A stretch of DNA of 64,000 nt. It comes from Thalassolituus oleivorans MIL-1 (GTDB lineage: Bacteria > Pseudomonadota > Gammaproteobacteria > Pseudomonadales > Oceanobacteraceae). Made by a program: the position numbers and the translations under genes. The notes under the pieces are model-generated. The model made no database searches and was not told where the DNA came from. It saw only the letters and a program-made list of their open reading frames with translations. Positions 9,259 through 18,806 of the stretch are shown in pieces (the first letter of the stretch is position 1; every line of letters starts with the position of its first letter). The stretch is taken from assembly GCF_000355675.1 (NCBI RefSeq), contig NC_020888.1, positions 1,754,883-1,818,882 on the forward strand, in the 5' to 3' direction.

Positions 9259-10437
9259 ATGAGTCACGCTCCACAAATTAAGATTCCGGCCACATACATG
9301 CGTGGCGGCACGTCAAAAGGCGTTTTCTTTAGTCTTACTGATTTACCTGAAGCAGCCCAAGTGCCCGGCGCTGCGCGTGATTCGATATTGTTGCGTGTGA
9401 TAGGTAGTCCAGATCCTTACGGTCAGCAGATTGATGGCATGGGCGGAGCAACGTCGAGTACATCGAAAACGGTTATTTTGGCAAAAAGCGAACAGGCAGA
9501 TCACGATGTTGATTACTTGTTTGGCCAAGTGGCTATTAATAAAGCCTTCGTTGATTGGTCGGGTAATTGTGGCAATTTGACGGCTGCGGTCGGCGCGTTT
9601 GCGATTAGCAAAGGTTTGGTTGATGCGGATCGTATTCCTGAAAATGGTATTTGTACTGTTCGTATTTGGCAAAAAAACATCCAAAAAACCATTATTGCTC
9701 ATGTGCCTATGACCAATGGAGAAGTACAAGAAACGGGTGATTTTGAGTTGGACGGTGTGACATTTCCGGCAGCTGAAGTGGTTATCGAATTTATGGATCC
9801 AGCCGATGGCGAAGGTTCAATGTTTCCAACCGGTAATGTCGTCGATGATCTCGAAGTTCCGGGCATTGGCACTTTCAAGGCGACTATGATTAATGCCGGT
9901 ATTCCAACTATTTTCATGAATGCTGCGGATATTGGCTATACCGGTACAGAGTTGCAGAAAGATATCAACTCAGACGCTGATGCCTTGGCTCGTTTTGAAA
10001 CTATGCGCGCATACGGTGCGGTGAAAATGGGGCTGATTAAAGATATCGCAGAAGCAGTTGAGCGTCAGCACACGCCCAAGATTGCGTTTGTTGCACCAGC
10101 GACAGATTATCAAGCGTCTAGCGGCAAGCAGATCGCGAGTAACGATATCGATGTTTGTGTGCGCGCATTGTCGATGGGCAAATTACACCATGCCATGATG
10201 GGCACAGCGTCTGTAGCGATTGCTACTGCAGCGGCGGTGTCTGGCTCGTTAGTGAATTTAGCCGCTGGCGGTGTAGAGCGCGACTCTGTAACCTTCGGAC
10301 ATCCGTCTGGTACCTTGCGCGTTGGTGCTGCGGCTGCGCTGGTTGATGGTGAGTGGACGGCGACGAAGGCCGTTATGAGCCGCAGTGCGCGTGTCATTAT
10401 GGAAGGTAATGTTCGTGTTCCGGGCGATACTTTTTAA
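9259..10437 (+). CDS. prpF: 2-methylaconitate cis-trans isomerase PrpF
   Basis: A 392-residue member of the PrpF family (diaminopimelate-epimerase-like double fold). It opens with the family signature IPATYMRGGTSKGVFF, has GGATSSTSKTVIL (about residues 62-74) and WSGNCGNLTAAVGAFAI (about residues 106-122), and repeats the fold in the C-terminal half (GHPSGTLRVGA). In the acnD pathway it isomerises the 2-methylaconitate made by AcnD so that an aconitase can hydrate it. The ATG at 9259 follows AAGGCAAG. Unusually, it is parted from acnD by the GGDEF gene and two terminators, whereas in most genomes acnD and prpF are adjacent. Confidence 0.94.
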   Translation: MSHAPQIKIPATYMRGGTSKGVFFSLTDLPEAAQVPGAARDSILLRVIGSPDPYGQQIDGMGGATSSTSKTVILAKSEQADHDVDYLFGQVAINKAFVDWSGNCGNLTAAVGAFAISKGLVDADRIPENGICTVRIWQKNIQKTIIAHVPMTNGEVQETGDFELDGVTFPAAEVVIEFMDPADGEGSMFPTGNVVDDLEVPGIGTFKATMINAGIPTIFMNAADIGYTGTELQKDINSDADALARFETMRAYGAVKMGLIKDIAEAVERQHTPKIAFVAPATDYQASSGKQIASNDIDVCVRALSMGKLHHAMMGTASVAIATAAAVSGSLVNLAAGGVERDSVTFGHPSGTLRVGAAAALVDGEWTATKAVMSRSARVIMEGNVRVPGDTF

Positions 10438-10498
10438 AGGGTATGCTAAGTCCGGCACTTGATGGCTAAGATGTTGTGTAGCTTACAAGTGAAAAATC

Positions 10499-10526
10499 AA
10501 GGCTGCACTCAGTGTGGCCTTTTTTG
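10499..10526 (+). terminator. Terminator after prpF
   Basis: AAGGC pairs with GCCTT around an inner stem that uses G-T wobbles, and the hairpin runs into TTTTTT. It lies about 60 bases after the prpF stop. Confidence 0.65.
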
Positions 10527-10568
10527 TGTCTGTTGATTTTTTATCTTTCAAACTTATGTTGATTTTTA

Positions 10569-10606
10569 GGCAAAAAAAGCCCCGATTCATCGGGGCTTTT
10601 TTTGCC
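10569..10606. terminator. Bidirectional terminator between prpF and rne
   Basis: A perfect inverted repeat (10569-10586 with 10589-10606): a run of A, then GCCCCGAT, a two-base centre, ATCGGGGC and a run of T. It stops both the plus-strand prpF transcript and the minus-strand rne transcript. Confidence 0.9.
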
Positions 10607-10641
10607 AAGTTAGCAAGATCTAGCGGGATGGGAGTAGGGGG

Positions 10642-13600
10642 TTAATCCTGCTCGTTGCCTGCTTTATCTGCTTTATCACTGGCATTGCTGTCAGCTGAGT
10701 CGTTAGTGCTGTCACTTTCAGTGTTGGCATTTAAACGATTACGAGGATCGTTTGGTGCGCGACCACCGGCAGTGGGAGAGCGACGGCGACGACGCTGGCG
10801 TGATGCTTGCTCTGCAGTATTTTCCTTGGTATCAGCTTCTGTCTTGCTTTCGCTGGTTGTTTCAATCACAACAGCTTCTTCAGTTTTTTGCTGTTCCGCG
10901 GGTGTTGTAGGTGCAGTTTCTTGCTTGGCGACTTCTGCAATCACTGGGGCTTCCTCGGCGATCTTAACTTCAGTTTTTTCTACTGGAGTTGATGCATCGG
11001 CTTTCTCAGTTTGTGCTTCGCTAGATACTGCTGGAGCTTCTGCCGTGTTTGGTGTCGTTTCTGTTTTGGCTTCAGATACTTTTTCCGCCACAGCTTCTCG
11101 ATCAGCGGGTTCGGTAGCTACAGTGTCAGTCGATTGTTCAGAAACAGTGCTTTCTTCTTGAATAGAAGATTCGGCTTGAGTTTCTTCACTATCGGCTTTG
11201 GCTGAGTTGCGCGAACGGTTGTTGCGATTGCCACGCGAGCGACGCTCAGACTTCGGTTTCGTCTCAACCGAATCGCTAGCGTCTGCTTCTTCTGAAGTTG
11301 CTGCAGATTCATTTTCTGCAGTAGGTTCTACGTTTTTAGCTTCAGGCGCCTCAACTTTAACTGCGTTAGTTTTAACTAGGTCAGCTTGCGCTTCGCTCGT
11401 TGTTTCTGTTGCTTCAGCATCGGTAGTTACTTGTGCTTCGTCTGTCGTTGGAGTGCGTTCTTCGTTGCGCGGTCCACGGCTGCGACGACGACCACGACTG
11501 CGACGAGAGCTACGCTCTGCGTTTGTTTCAGTGGTGTTGCCATTGGCATCTGTGCTTTCAACTTTCTCAGCGTTTGCTGCTGCAGTTGCTAGCACTTCTG
11601 CTTCTGCTGCGGCTTCTACTGAGGTATCCGCTTTTGCTTCAGGGCGTGGTACACGACGAGAGCGATCACGACGAGGGGCGCGTTTGCTGTTTTCGCCACC
11701 GTCGACACTTGCCTCATCACGATTGCGCGGTTGACGAGGTGCTTCATCGGTAGCATTGGCGCTTTGTTCATTACGATTCGGACGATCATTGCGCGCAGGG
11801 CGTTCTCCACGAGCTGGACGCTCCGTGCGTGCAGGGCGCTCACCGCGAGATGAATTATCACCTTGAGTGTTGGTGTTGCGATCATTGCGCGCAGGACGCT
11901 CACCATCGTTACGCTTGTCGTTGCGCGGCTTGCGTTCGCGACGGTTGTTATTGCCGCGTTCGTCGTTATTGTCCGAGCGGTTGCGATCAGAGCGATTGTT
12001 GCTGCGGTTGCGGCTGTTATCGTTCTTGCTGGTCGTTGCAGGCTTAACTTCCGCTTTTGGTGTTTCTTTTTGAGCGGCTTTGTCGTCGCTATCAAACAAC
12101 GAGCTTAATACGCTACTGATCTTGCCCCACAAGCCTGCACTTGGTTGTGCTTGCGCTGTGGCAACTGTAGGTGCTGCTGTTGTGCGGGCGACAGATTTAA
12201 CGGCGGCTTGTTGTGGTCGGAATGCTTCAGTACCGATAGTTTCAGCAAGATATTCTGCTTCTTCTTCTTCGAACTTGTGCTCGTAGCTAACTTCGTCAAT
12301 TTGGCTGTCGTCAGGACGCAGACGCATCACTTCGTAGTGCGGTGTTTCCATGTGTGGATTGGGAAGAACCACCACTTTACTGCCATGACGCTGTTCAATA
12401 GCGGCAATTAAGCCACGCTTTTCGTTTAACAAGAAGCTAGCAATAGCGACTGGAACGATAGCGCGAATTTGTCCGGTGTTTTCTTTTGCGGCTTCTTCTT
12501 CGATTAAGCGCAAAATTGAAAGACCGGTAGACTGCGTATCACGTACAACGCCTGTGCCGTTACAGCGAGGGCATACGTGTGCGCTGGTTTCGTCCAGTGA
12601 TGGGCGTAAGCGCTGACGCGACATTTCCATCAAGCCAAAGCGAGATATGCGGCCAATTTGAATGCGGGCGCGATCCATTTCTAGGGCTTTTTTCAGACGG
12701 TTTTCAACTTCACGCTGGTTCTTGTTAGACAGCATGTCGATAAAGTCGATAACAACCAAACCACCCATGTCGCGCAAACGCAATTGACGAGCAATTTCAT
12801 CTGCTGCTTCAAGGTTGGTATTGACCGCCGTTTCTTCGATATCAGCGCCTTTCGTTGCTCGCGCTGAGTTGATATCGATCGATACCAAAGCTTCGGTTGG
12901 GTCGATAACAATCGAGCCACCAGACGGTAGCTTAACTTCACGTTGGAAGGCGCTTTCGATTTGGCTTTCGATTTGGTAACGATTAAACAGTGGAACGCTG
13001 TCATCGTAACGCTTGAATTTGTTTTGATACTGCGGCATCACCTGTTCAACGAAGGCTAATGCTTCGGCGTATGCTGCGTCGGTATCAATTAATACTTCAC
13101 CAACGTCTTGGCGCAGGTAGTCGCGAATAGCGCGAATGATTACATTGCTTTCTTGTAATAATAGAACGGGGGCTTTGCGCTCTTCGGAGGCGCGTTGAAT
13201 CGCATCCCACAGCTGTACTAGGTAATCCAAGTCAGCTTGAAGTTCGTTAGATGCGCGACCAATGCCTGCAGTGCGGACGATAACGCCCATTTTGTCAGGG
13301 ATGGTAACGTCTTTCATAGCTTCGCGCAGTTCGGTGCGCTCATCGCCTTCGATGCGGCGGGAGATGCCACCGGCACGAGGATTATTTGGCATCAAAACAA
13401 GGTAACGGCCAGCCAAGCTAACTTGAGTCGTTAACGCTGCGCCTTTGTTGCCACGTTCTTCTTTATCGACCTGAACGATAACTTCTTGGCCTTCGCGGAG
13501 TACGTCTTTGATGTTGATGCGGCCAGGGCCTGGATCTTTAGAGAAGTATTCGCGCGAGATTTCTTTCAAAGGAAGGAAGCCATGGCGCTCTGCGCCGAAG

Positions 13601-13776
13601 TCGACGAATGCGGCTTCTAGGCTTGGTTCGATACGGGTGATGCGGCCTTTGTAAACGTTAGACTTCTTCTGTTCACGAGAGCCAGATTCAATATCTAGGT
13701 CGTAAAGTTTTTGTCCGTCCACGAGGGCTACACGCAACTCTTCAGGTTGAGTCGCGTTTATTAGCATTCTTTTCAT
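10642..13776 (-). CDS. rne: Ribonuclease E
   Basis: The endoribonuclease that organises the RNA degradosome, 1044 residues. The N-terminal half shows the S1 domain ([20 protein letters not shown] and GFLPLKEI), the 5' sensor region and the DNase I-like catalytic site ([16 protein letters not shown] and [13 protein letters not shown], carrying the catalytic aspartates). The zinc-link CPRCNGTG follows. From about residue 530 the protein becomes low-complexity: long runs of Arg/Asn/Asp, then Glu/Thr/Ala, as in the disordered scaffold half of RNase E. The start [21 protein letters not shown] is canonical. It is transcribed divergently from rluC, with a 437-base gap holding its leader. Confidence 0.96.
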   Translation of the reverse strand: MKRMLINATQPEELRVALVDGQKLYDLDIESGSREQKKSNVYKGRITRIEPSLEAAFVDFGAERHGFLPLKEISREYFSKDPGPGRINIKDVLREGQEVIVQVDKEERGNKGAALTTQVSLAGRYLVLMPNNPRAGGISRRIEGDERTELREAMKDVTIPDKMGVIVRTAGIGRASNELQADLDYLVQLWDAIQRASEERKAPVLLLQESNVIIRAIRDYLRQDVGEVLIDTDAAYAEALAFVEQVMPQYQNKFKRYDDSVPLFNRYQIESQIESAFQREVKLPSGGSIVIDPTEALVSIDINSARATKGADIEETAVNTNLEAADEIARQLRLRDMGGLVVIDFIDMLSNKNQREVENRLKKALEMDRARIQIGRISRFGLMEMSRQRLRPSLDETSAHVCPRCNGTGVVRDTQSTGLSILRLIEEEAAKENTGQIRAIVPVAIASFLLNEKRGLIAAIEQRHGSKVVVLPNPHMETPHYEVMRLRPDDSQIDEVSYEHKFEEEEAEYLAETIGTEAFRPQQAAVKSVARTTAAPTVATAQAQPSAGLWGKISSVLSSLFDSDDKAAQKETPKAEVKPATTSKNDNSRNRSNNRSDRNRSDNNDERGNNNRRERKPRNDKRNDGERPARNDRNTNTQGDNSSRGERPARTERPARGERPARNDRPNRNEQSANATDEAPRQPRNRDEASVDGGENSKRAPRRDRSRRVPRPEAKADTSVEAAAEAEVLATAAANAEKVESTDANGNTTETNAERSSRRSRGRRRSRGPRNEERTPTTDEAQVTTDAEATETTSEAQADLVKTNAVKVEAPEAKNVEPTAENESAATSEEADASDSVETKPKSERRSRGNRNNRSRNSAKADSEETQAESSIQEESTVSEQSTDTVATEPADREAVAEKVSEAKTETTPNTAEAPAVSSEAQTEKADASTPVEKTEVKIAEEAPVIAEVAKQETAPTTPAEQQKTEEAVVIETTSESKTEADTKENTAEQASRQRRRRRSPTAGGRAPNDPRNRLNANTESDSTNDSADSNASDKADKAGNEQD

Positions 13777-14213
13777 GCTGTACGTTGTGCTCTTTTATGG
13801 CAACGTACCGGCTCGGCAATGCCGTCCCCTCGCTCTTTTTTTAGGTGGGGTCGGCCACTAGCAAAATATTTATGGGTGCTTTGCAGCAGTAGCCTGCGCC
13901 GCTTCCGGGACGCCAGACCTGTCACGCAGTGGTGCTTCTTATTGATTGAGCACCAACACTGTCCATAATTTGTTAATGGGAGATTGCCTGCAGGTCGCTG
14001 CACGGTTTATCTCACCAGACGGATTCATTCCGCCGAATTTATTCTCAGGAAGAGTGTTAACAAATAGTCTTCTTCCTTATACTTGACCGCTATCGGTCTG
14101 GGTCATGCCTCTACGGTGTGTCACGTTACAATGTGGGCAAGGACCGTTGGCGAATATAGCAACAATGCCCAAACACAGCAAACATCCGTTCGCAAATATT
14201 TTTCATTAGTTCA
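13777..14213. promoter_or_regulatory. rne/rluC divergent intergenic region with long rne leader
   Basis: 437 bases with no supported gene. RNase E of E. coli is autoregulated through a long structured 5' untranslated region, and the size here fits such a leader. Reading the minus strand, several G+C-rich hairpins are possible, and the last one sits three bases before the rne ATG (separate entry). TACAAT at 14127-14132 could be a -10 box toward rluC, but no good -35 accompanies it. Confidence 0.45.
13780..13808 (-). promoter_or_regulatory. Hairpin immediately upstream of the rne start codon
   Basis: GTACGTTG and CAACGTAC (13780-13787 and 13801-13808) form a perfect 8-bp stem that ends three bases before the rne ATG. 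The 13-base loop, read in the gene direction, contains AAAGAG, the only purine-rich ribosome-site candidate. A Shine-Dalgarno presented in a loop next to the start is a plausible autoregulatory target. This is inference from the fold only. Confidence 0.45.
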
Positions 14214-15206
14214 ATGGCGTTTAACCGCATGTCGAATCAGCAGCCGGACCAAACCAAGGTCACGCTCGTCGAGATTACCGAAGATAATCATGGTCAGCGG
14301 GTAGATAACTTCCTGTTAACCGCACTAAAAGGTGTTCCGCGAACACTGGTATACCGAATTATTCGCAAAGGCGAAGTTCGGGTTAATAAAGGAAGGGTAA
14401 AAGCCGATAGTCGCTTGCAGAGTGGCGATATTATTCGAATTCCGCCTGTTCGCGTGCCGGATAAAAACGAAACCCCTGATGTCTCGCCAGCTCTGAATGG
14501 CTTGTTGGATTCTGCCATCGTTTATGAAGATGCCGGTTTGCTCGCGGTCAATAAGCCTCATGGTTTGGCCGTTCATGGTGGTAGTGGTGTAAGTCTGGGA
14601 ATGATTGAAGCATTACGAAAAATGCGTCCTGATCATACCTTTTTAGAGTTGGTGCACCGTTTGGATCGTGATACGTCAGGTATTATTCTGGTAGCAAAAA
14701 AGCGCTCTGTGCTGACGGCGTTGCAGCGCATGCTTGCTAATAAGTCGGGCATAAAGAAGCGCTATCTCGCTCTGGTGCATGGTGCATGGCCTGAAGGGGT
14801 GGCGGATGTAAAGCTGCCGTTGCTGCGCACTGAACGAAAAAGCGGTGAGCGCATTGTACTGGTCGATGATGAAGGCAAAACATCGCATACCCGTTATTCG
14901 CTGCTGGCGAGCGGTTCTCATTATTCATTGGTTGAAGCGGAGCCCGTGACGGGGCGGACCCATCAGATTCGCGTTCATTGTCAGTCTCAAGGGTGTACGA
15001 TCGCTGGCGATGAAAAGTACGGCGATAAGTCTGAGCAAGACATTGATCGTCAGCGTGGTGTGCGGCGGTTATGTCTGCATGCACACCAGTTGGCGTTTCG
15101 TCATCCGTCGACAGGTGAGGAGTTATGTTTAAATGCCGAGCCGGGTGAGGAGTTGCGTCATCTTTTCAAAAAAGTAGGTTGCGAGTGGCAGGGTGGTGGC
15201 TTATGA
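14214..15206 (+). CDS. rluC: 23S rRNA pseudouridine synthase RluC
   Basis: An N-terminal S4 RNA-binding domain (RVDNFLLTALKGVPRTLVYR and KGEVRVNKGR, residues 27-62) is followed by the RluA-family catalytic domain with HRLDRDTSGIILVAKK, whose Asp is the catalytic residue. EAEPVTGRTHQIRVHCQ is the second conserved block. At 330 residues it fits RluC, which modifies U955, U2504 and U2580 of 23S rRNA. The position divergent from rne is the classic RluC context. The start is ambiguous: ATG 14214 or ATG 14229, neither with a clear ribosome site. The stop overlaps the next gene by four bases. Confidence 0.93.
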   Translation: MAFNRMSNQQPDQTKVTLVEITEDNHGQRVDNFLLTALKGVPRTLVYRIIRKGEVRVNKGRVKADSRLQSGDIIRIPPVRVPDKNETPDVSPALNGLLDSAIVYEDAGLLAVNKPHGLAVHGGSGVSLGMIEALRKMRPDHTFLELVHRLDRDTSGIILVAKKRSVLTALQRMLANKSGIKKRYLALVHGAWPEGVADVKLPLLRTERKSGERIVLVDDEGKTSHTRYSLLASGSHYSLVEAEPVTGRTHQIRVHCQSQGCTIAGDEKYGDKSEQDIDRQRGVRRLCLHAHQLAFRHPSTGEELCLNAEPGEELRHLFKKVGCEWQGGGL

Positions 15207-15868
15207 GTAAGCAAGAGAAGGGCTATCAGGTCATTATCTTTGATTGGGATGGAACCCTAGTTGATTCGACTGGGCGTATTGTCGATAGCATGCAACGAGC
15301 GGCTCGCGATATTGGTCTGGCAGAAGTGCCTGATTCTGCAGTCCAAAACATTATAGGTCTGGGTTTGCCTGAGGCTATTAAGACTGTATGGCCAGATATT
15401 CACGCTGATCAGCTTCCTGTTATGTCGGCCGCCTATGCGCACTATTTTGTTGTTGATAGTCAGGTTGGGATGGATTTTTTTCCTGAGGCTAGGGATATGC
15501 TCGAACGCCTTCGTAGTAATTATCGTTTAGCGGTTGCGACAGGTAAAAGTCGCAAAGGCTTGGATCGCATGTTGGATGATATGGCGATTCGCCATTGCTT
15601 CGACATAACGCGCTGTGCCGATGAAACTAAGTCGAAGCCCAATCCTCAGATGCTAAAAGAAATATTGGTCGAGCTGGATTTGCAGCCCGAGCAAGCGCTG
15701 ATGGTGGGTGATACCAGTTATGATCTGGATATGGCGAAAGCAATAGGTATGGACTCTGTCGGTATGAGTCATGGCGCGCACGATGAAAGTGTGTTGCTCG
15801 CTTGTGGACCGCGCGCAATTTGTCATAGCATTCAAGAACTTGAACTTTGGATAGGTACCCATGGATAA
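15203..15868 (+). CDS. HAD-superfamily hydrolase, phosphoglycolate-phosphatase-like
   Basis: A subfamily IA haloacid dehalogenase fold of 221 residues. Motif I is FDWDGTLVDS (nucleophile Asp), motif II VATGKS, motif III around KSKPNPQM (Lys), and motif IV MVGDTSYDLDMAKA (acidic Mg ligands). It is the standard companion of rluC in gammaproteobacteria. The phosphate ester used is unknown; Gph-type phosphatases act on 2-phosphoglycolate, and this one may be a general sugar-phosphate phosphatase. The frame is open to 15179, but ATG 15203 overlaps the rluC stop (ATGA) and starts naturally as MSKQEK. It overlaps sppA by eight bases. Confidence 0.88.
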   Translation: MSKQEKGYQVIIFDWDGTLVDSTGRIVDSMQRAARDIGLAEVPDSAVQNIIGLGLPEAIKTVWPDIHADQLPVMSAAYAHYFVVDSQVGMDFFPEARDMLERLRSNYRLAVATGKSRKGLDRMLDDMAIRHCFDITRCADETKSKPNPQMLKEILVELDLQPEQALMVGDTSYDLDMAKAIGMDSVGMSHGAHDESVLLACGPRAICHSIQELELWIGTHG

Positions 15869-16835
15869 CCAGAATGAAGTAAATCAGCGTCCTGCTGACA
15901 ATAGTAAAGAATGGAAGTTGATTGAAAAGGTGGTGATGGATTTGCAGGGTGAGCAGCGCAAGTCGCGTCGCTGGGGTATCTTTTTTAAGTTGCTGACTGC
16001 TTTTTATGTTTTTGCCATCTTGGCCTTGTTTCGTATGCCGGGCGGTGCGGAGTCCGCTCCTTCAAAAGCATCAGAGCATGTTGCTGTTATTGAGGTGAAC
16101 GGCGTGATCTCTGCCGATCAGGATGCGAGCGCTGACAATATTATTGGTGCTCTGCGCGATGCGTTTGATTCAGAGAATGCTGTCGGTGTGATTTTGCGCA
16201 TTAATAGTCCTGGCGGTAGTCCTGTGCAGTCGGGATATGTATACGATGAGATCAAGCGCTTAAAAGAAATTCGTCCTGATTTTCCTGTTTATGCAGTGAT
16301 TATGGATTTGGGCGCTTCCGGTGCGTATTACATTGCTGCCGCAGCTGATGAGATTTACGCTGATAAGGCTAGCTTGGTCGGTTCTATTGGTGTTGTCGGG
16401 TCTGGTTTTGGCTTTGTCGACTTGATGGAAAAGGTGGGTGTTGAACGTCGCCAGTACACATCGGGTGAGCATAAGGGTTTCCTTGATCCGTTCCTTCCTG
16501 AGAATAAAGACGAAAAAGAATTTTGGCAGAGTGTTTTGTCGGTTACTCATAAGCAGTTTATTGCGCAGGTAAAAGCAGGTCGCGGCGACCGTTTAAAGGA
16601 GACGCCTGACATGTTTAGTGGCTTGATTTGGTCGGGTGAGCAGGCGTTGGAGATGGGCTTAATTGATGGCCTTGCTTCCAGCAGTCAAATCGCTCGTGAG
16701 AAGCTAAATGTTGAAGATTTGGTAAGCTATACCTATAAGCCAAATCCTTGGGAAGAAGTGATGGGCCGATTCGGTACTAGCTTTGGGCATGGAGTTGCCT
16801 CGTTTTTCGCACAGCAGACAATGGTTCTGCGCTAA
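15861..16835 (+). CDS. sppA: Inner-membrane signal peptide peptidase, S49 family (SppA)
   Basis: Degrades cleaved signal peptides in the inner membrane. A 324-residue short-form SppA with one transmembrane segment (about residues 40-58) and a single S49 serine-protease domain. The nucleophile lies in DLGASGAYYIAAAADEI (Ser153) and the general-base lysine in TSGEHKGFLDPF (Lys205), so the Ser/Lys dyad is intact. NSPGGSP (residues 115-121) forms the oxyanion region. It overlaps the HAD gene and precedes yceD, the same order as in Pseudomonas. Confidence 0.92.
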   Translation: MDNQNEVNQRPADNSKEWKLIEKVVMDLQGEQRKSRRWGIFFKLLTAFYVFAILALFRMPGGAESAPSKASEHVAVIEVNGVISADQDASADNIIGALRDAFDSENAVGVILRINSPGGSPVQSGYVYDEIKRLKEIRPDFPVYAVIMDLGASGAYYIAAAADEIYADKASLVGSIGVVGSGFGFVDLMEKVGVERRQYTSGEHKGFLDPFLPENKDEKEFWQSVLSVTHKQFIAQVKAGRGDRLKETPDMFSGLIWSGEQALEMGLIDGLASSSQIAREKLNVEDLVSYTYKPNPWEEVMGRFGTSFGHGVASFFAQQTMVLR

Positions 16836-16865
16836 ATAATTTTGACATGAGAGACTGACATACCT

Positions 16866-17402
16866 ATGATGTCGCGCACTATGGCAGAGGCTCAGCTCCC
16901 CAAGCGTGTTGATGCGGGCAAACTTGTTGATAGTAATCAACAGTTTACTGCGTATATCGACAGTGCAAACTTAGAACGATTAAACGACGCCGTTGTGCGT
17001 TGTGACGAACCCATTCATTGCCAAATGGTATTTGAGCGGGGAACGGATCGTAAAAGGGTTCTGACCGGAAGTTTTCATACAAACGTAGTAATGTGCTGTC
17101 AGCGCTGTTTAGGTGATGTAACCATTCCTTTGCAGGGCGAGTACAAGCTGGGTTTTGTATTAAATGACGAACAGGCGAAAGCGTTGCCTAGGCAACTAGA
17201 ACCTGTTGAGCTGGATGAAGACGGAAAATTAGATCTTTGGTCTACGATTGAAGATGAAGTGCTTTTGTCGCTTCCTAATTTCCCAATGCACCCAGAGAGT
17301 GAGTGCCAGATAATGCAGCCTGAGCCTGAGCCTGACTATACAGATTCAGACGTCAATCGGGTAAATCCGTTTGATGTGTTAGCTAAGCTTAAACAGAAAT
17401 AG
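16866..17402 (+). CDS. yceD: YceD family (DUF177) 23S rRNA accumulation protein
   Basis: A 178-residue protein with the DUF177 hallmarks: the paired cysteines in VVMCCQRCLGDVTIPLQGEY (zinc-ribbon-like) and the downstream acidic block (VELDEDGKLDLWSTIEDEVLLSLPNFPMH). YceD is needed for normal 23S rRNA levels and is almost always cotranscribed with rpmF, as here (24-base gap). ATG 16866 is followed directly by a second ATG at 16869, and either could start translation. Confidence 0.9.
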   Translation: MMSRTMAEAQLPKRVDAGKLVDSNQQFTAYIDSANLERLNDAVVRCDEPIHCQMVFERGTDRKRVLTGSFHTNVVMCCQRCLGDVTIPLQGEYKLGFVLNDEQAKALPRQLEPVELDEDGKLDLWSTIEDEVLLSLPNFPMHPESECQIMQPEPEPDYTDSDVNRVNPFDVLAKLKQK

Positions 17403-17426
17403 CGATTAAGTTAGGAGCCAATAAAA

Positions 17427-17612
17427 ATGGCAGTTCAACAAAACAAAGTATCTCGTTCAAAACGCGACATGCGTCGTTCACACGATGCGCTAGACACTGG
17501 GTCTATCGCTCTGTCTACTGATAGCACTAGCGGTGAAACTCATCGTCGTCACCATGTGACTGCAGACGGTTTCTACCGTGGCAAGAAAGTCGTGGAGACT
17601 GGCAACAACTAA
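17427..17612 (+). CDS. rpmF: Ribosomal protein bL32
   Basis: A 61-residue basic protein beginning [21 protein letters not shown], the standard L32 N-terminus, and ending [19 protein letters not shown]. It lacks the zinc-binding cysteines found in some L32 forms. AGGAG lies eight bases before the ATG. It sits between yceD and plsX in the conserved ribosome/lipid operon. Confidence 0.97.
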   Translation: MAVQQNKVSRSKRDMRRSHDALDTGSIALSTDSTSGETHRRHHVTADGFYRGKKVVETGNN

Positions 17613-17613
17613 T

Positions 17614-18633
17614 ATGTTTACCATCGCGGTAGATGTAATGGGCGGGGACTTAGGTCCCCGCGTTGCTTTCCGGGCTTGCGCTACTGTGCTGCAAAATCAT
17701 CCCGACCTTCGCTTGATACTCCCCCTCGAAACCTCGCTTCATATTGATGCTCAAAAAGCATTATCGCGATTTTCTGATCGTGTATTGATCAAACCTTGCC
17801 AGAGTCACATCGACATGGCTGATAAACCTGCGCGCGCTTTACGCCAAGGGCTTTCTAGTTCGATGGGTGTGGCGATTCAAGCCCATGCGTCGGGTGATGC
17901 TCAGGGTGTACTTTCGGTCGGCAATACCGGTGCCTTGATGATTCTTAGCAAGCGATTGCTAGGCACGCTTGGAGGGATAGATCGACCGGCACTTGCAACA
18001 CAGATCCCTACTCGTAAACAGCCGTTGCTGATGATGGACTTAGGCGCGAATTTAGAGATGAGCCCAAAGCAATTGGCTCAGCTCGGTTTGCTTGCGATCA
18101 GTTGGTATCGTGCGCGAGGAATAATGAAGCCGTCTATTGCTTTGCTTAATATCGGCAAGGAATCGAATAAAGGCCCAGAGGATATTCGCGAGGCTGGTAA
18201 GTTGCTGCATCGTGCGGCCCCTGAATGCTACGCCGGCTTTGCCGAAGGGGATGATGTTTTTAATGGCGATTTACACGCATTAATATGTAACGGCTTTGCC
18301 GGTAATATTGCGCTAAAAACGACAGAGGGTCTGGCTGATTGGTTGACCACTATGATGGCGGATGAACTAAGTAACAGTAAGAGTTTACGCTGGTTGATTC
18401 CGTTGTGGCGACACACCATTAAGCGTATAGAGAAACGTATTTCACCTGCTCGACATGGTGGGGCAATGCTGTTGGGAGTTTGCGGTCATGTCGCCAAAAC
18501 CCACGGCAAGTCGGATGAGAAAACAATTAAATACGCATTGGAATATCTAGTTAAACAAACGAAAACGGCCGATCAGGCGCGTTTACAGTCGGAATTTGAT
18601 CGTTTACAGCGAGGGCTGAATTCGCCCGAATAA
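17614..18633 (+). CDS. plsX: Phosphate acyltransferase PlsX
   Basis: Makes acyl-phosphate from acyl-ACP for phospholipid synthesis. It begins FTIAVDVMGGDLGPR, the family signature, and contains GVLSVGNTGALM and MMDLGANLEMSP. About 339 residues, normal for PlsX. The ATG at 17614 begins one base after the rpmF stop; the frame also runs back into rpmF (17578), but that start is unlikely. In E. coli fabH follows plsX; here 173 bases without a gene lead to fabD. Confidence 0.94.
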   Translation: MFTIAVDVMGGDLGPRVAFRACATVLQNHPDLRLILPLETSLHIDAQKALSRFSDRVLIKPCQSHIDMADKPARALRQGLSSSMGVAIQAHASGDAQGVLSVGNTGALMILSKRLLGTLGGIDRPALATQIPTRKQPLLMMDLGANLEMSPKQLAQLGLLAISWYRARGIMKPSIALLNIGKESNKGPEDIREAGKLLHRAAPECYAGFAEGDDVFNGDLHALICNGFAGNIALKTTEGLADWLTTMMADELSNSKSLRWLIPLWRHTIKRIEKRISPARHGGAMLLGVCGHVAKTHGKSDEKTIKYALEYLVKQTKTADQARLQSEFDRLQRGLNSPE

Positions 18634-18806
18634 TGGCTTTGTTGGGGTTATGTGCCACCAAGGCAATTAAATTATGCATTTTAGATGGTTTATTGTCACA
18701 ATAGCGCCCCGTAAAGTAAGACACATCGGTAGCTCGTTATTGTTTGCCGGTGTAAATGGTCCGACTAATAATAACGAGTAACGACAAGAATTTATAAGGC
18801 GTTGCA

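Noticed and set aside
10655-12411. Many long plus-strand reading frames across rne
   Set aside because: They are shadows of the repetitive Arg/Glu/Ala-rich C-terminal half of RNase E; their translations are Ser/Ala/Val or Arg-rich low complexity with no ribosome sites.
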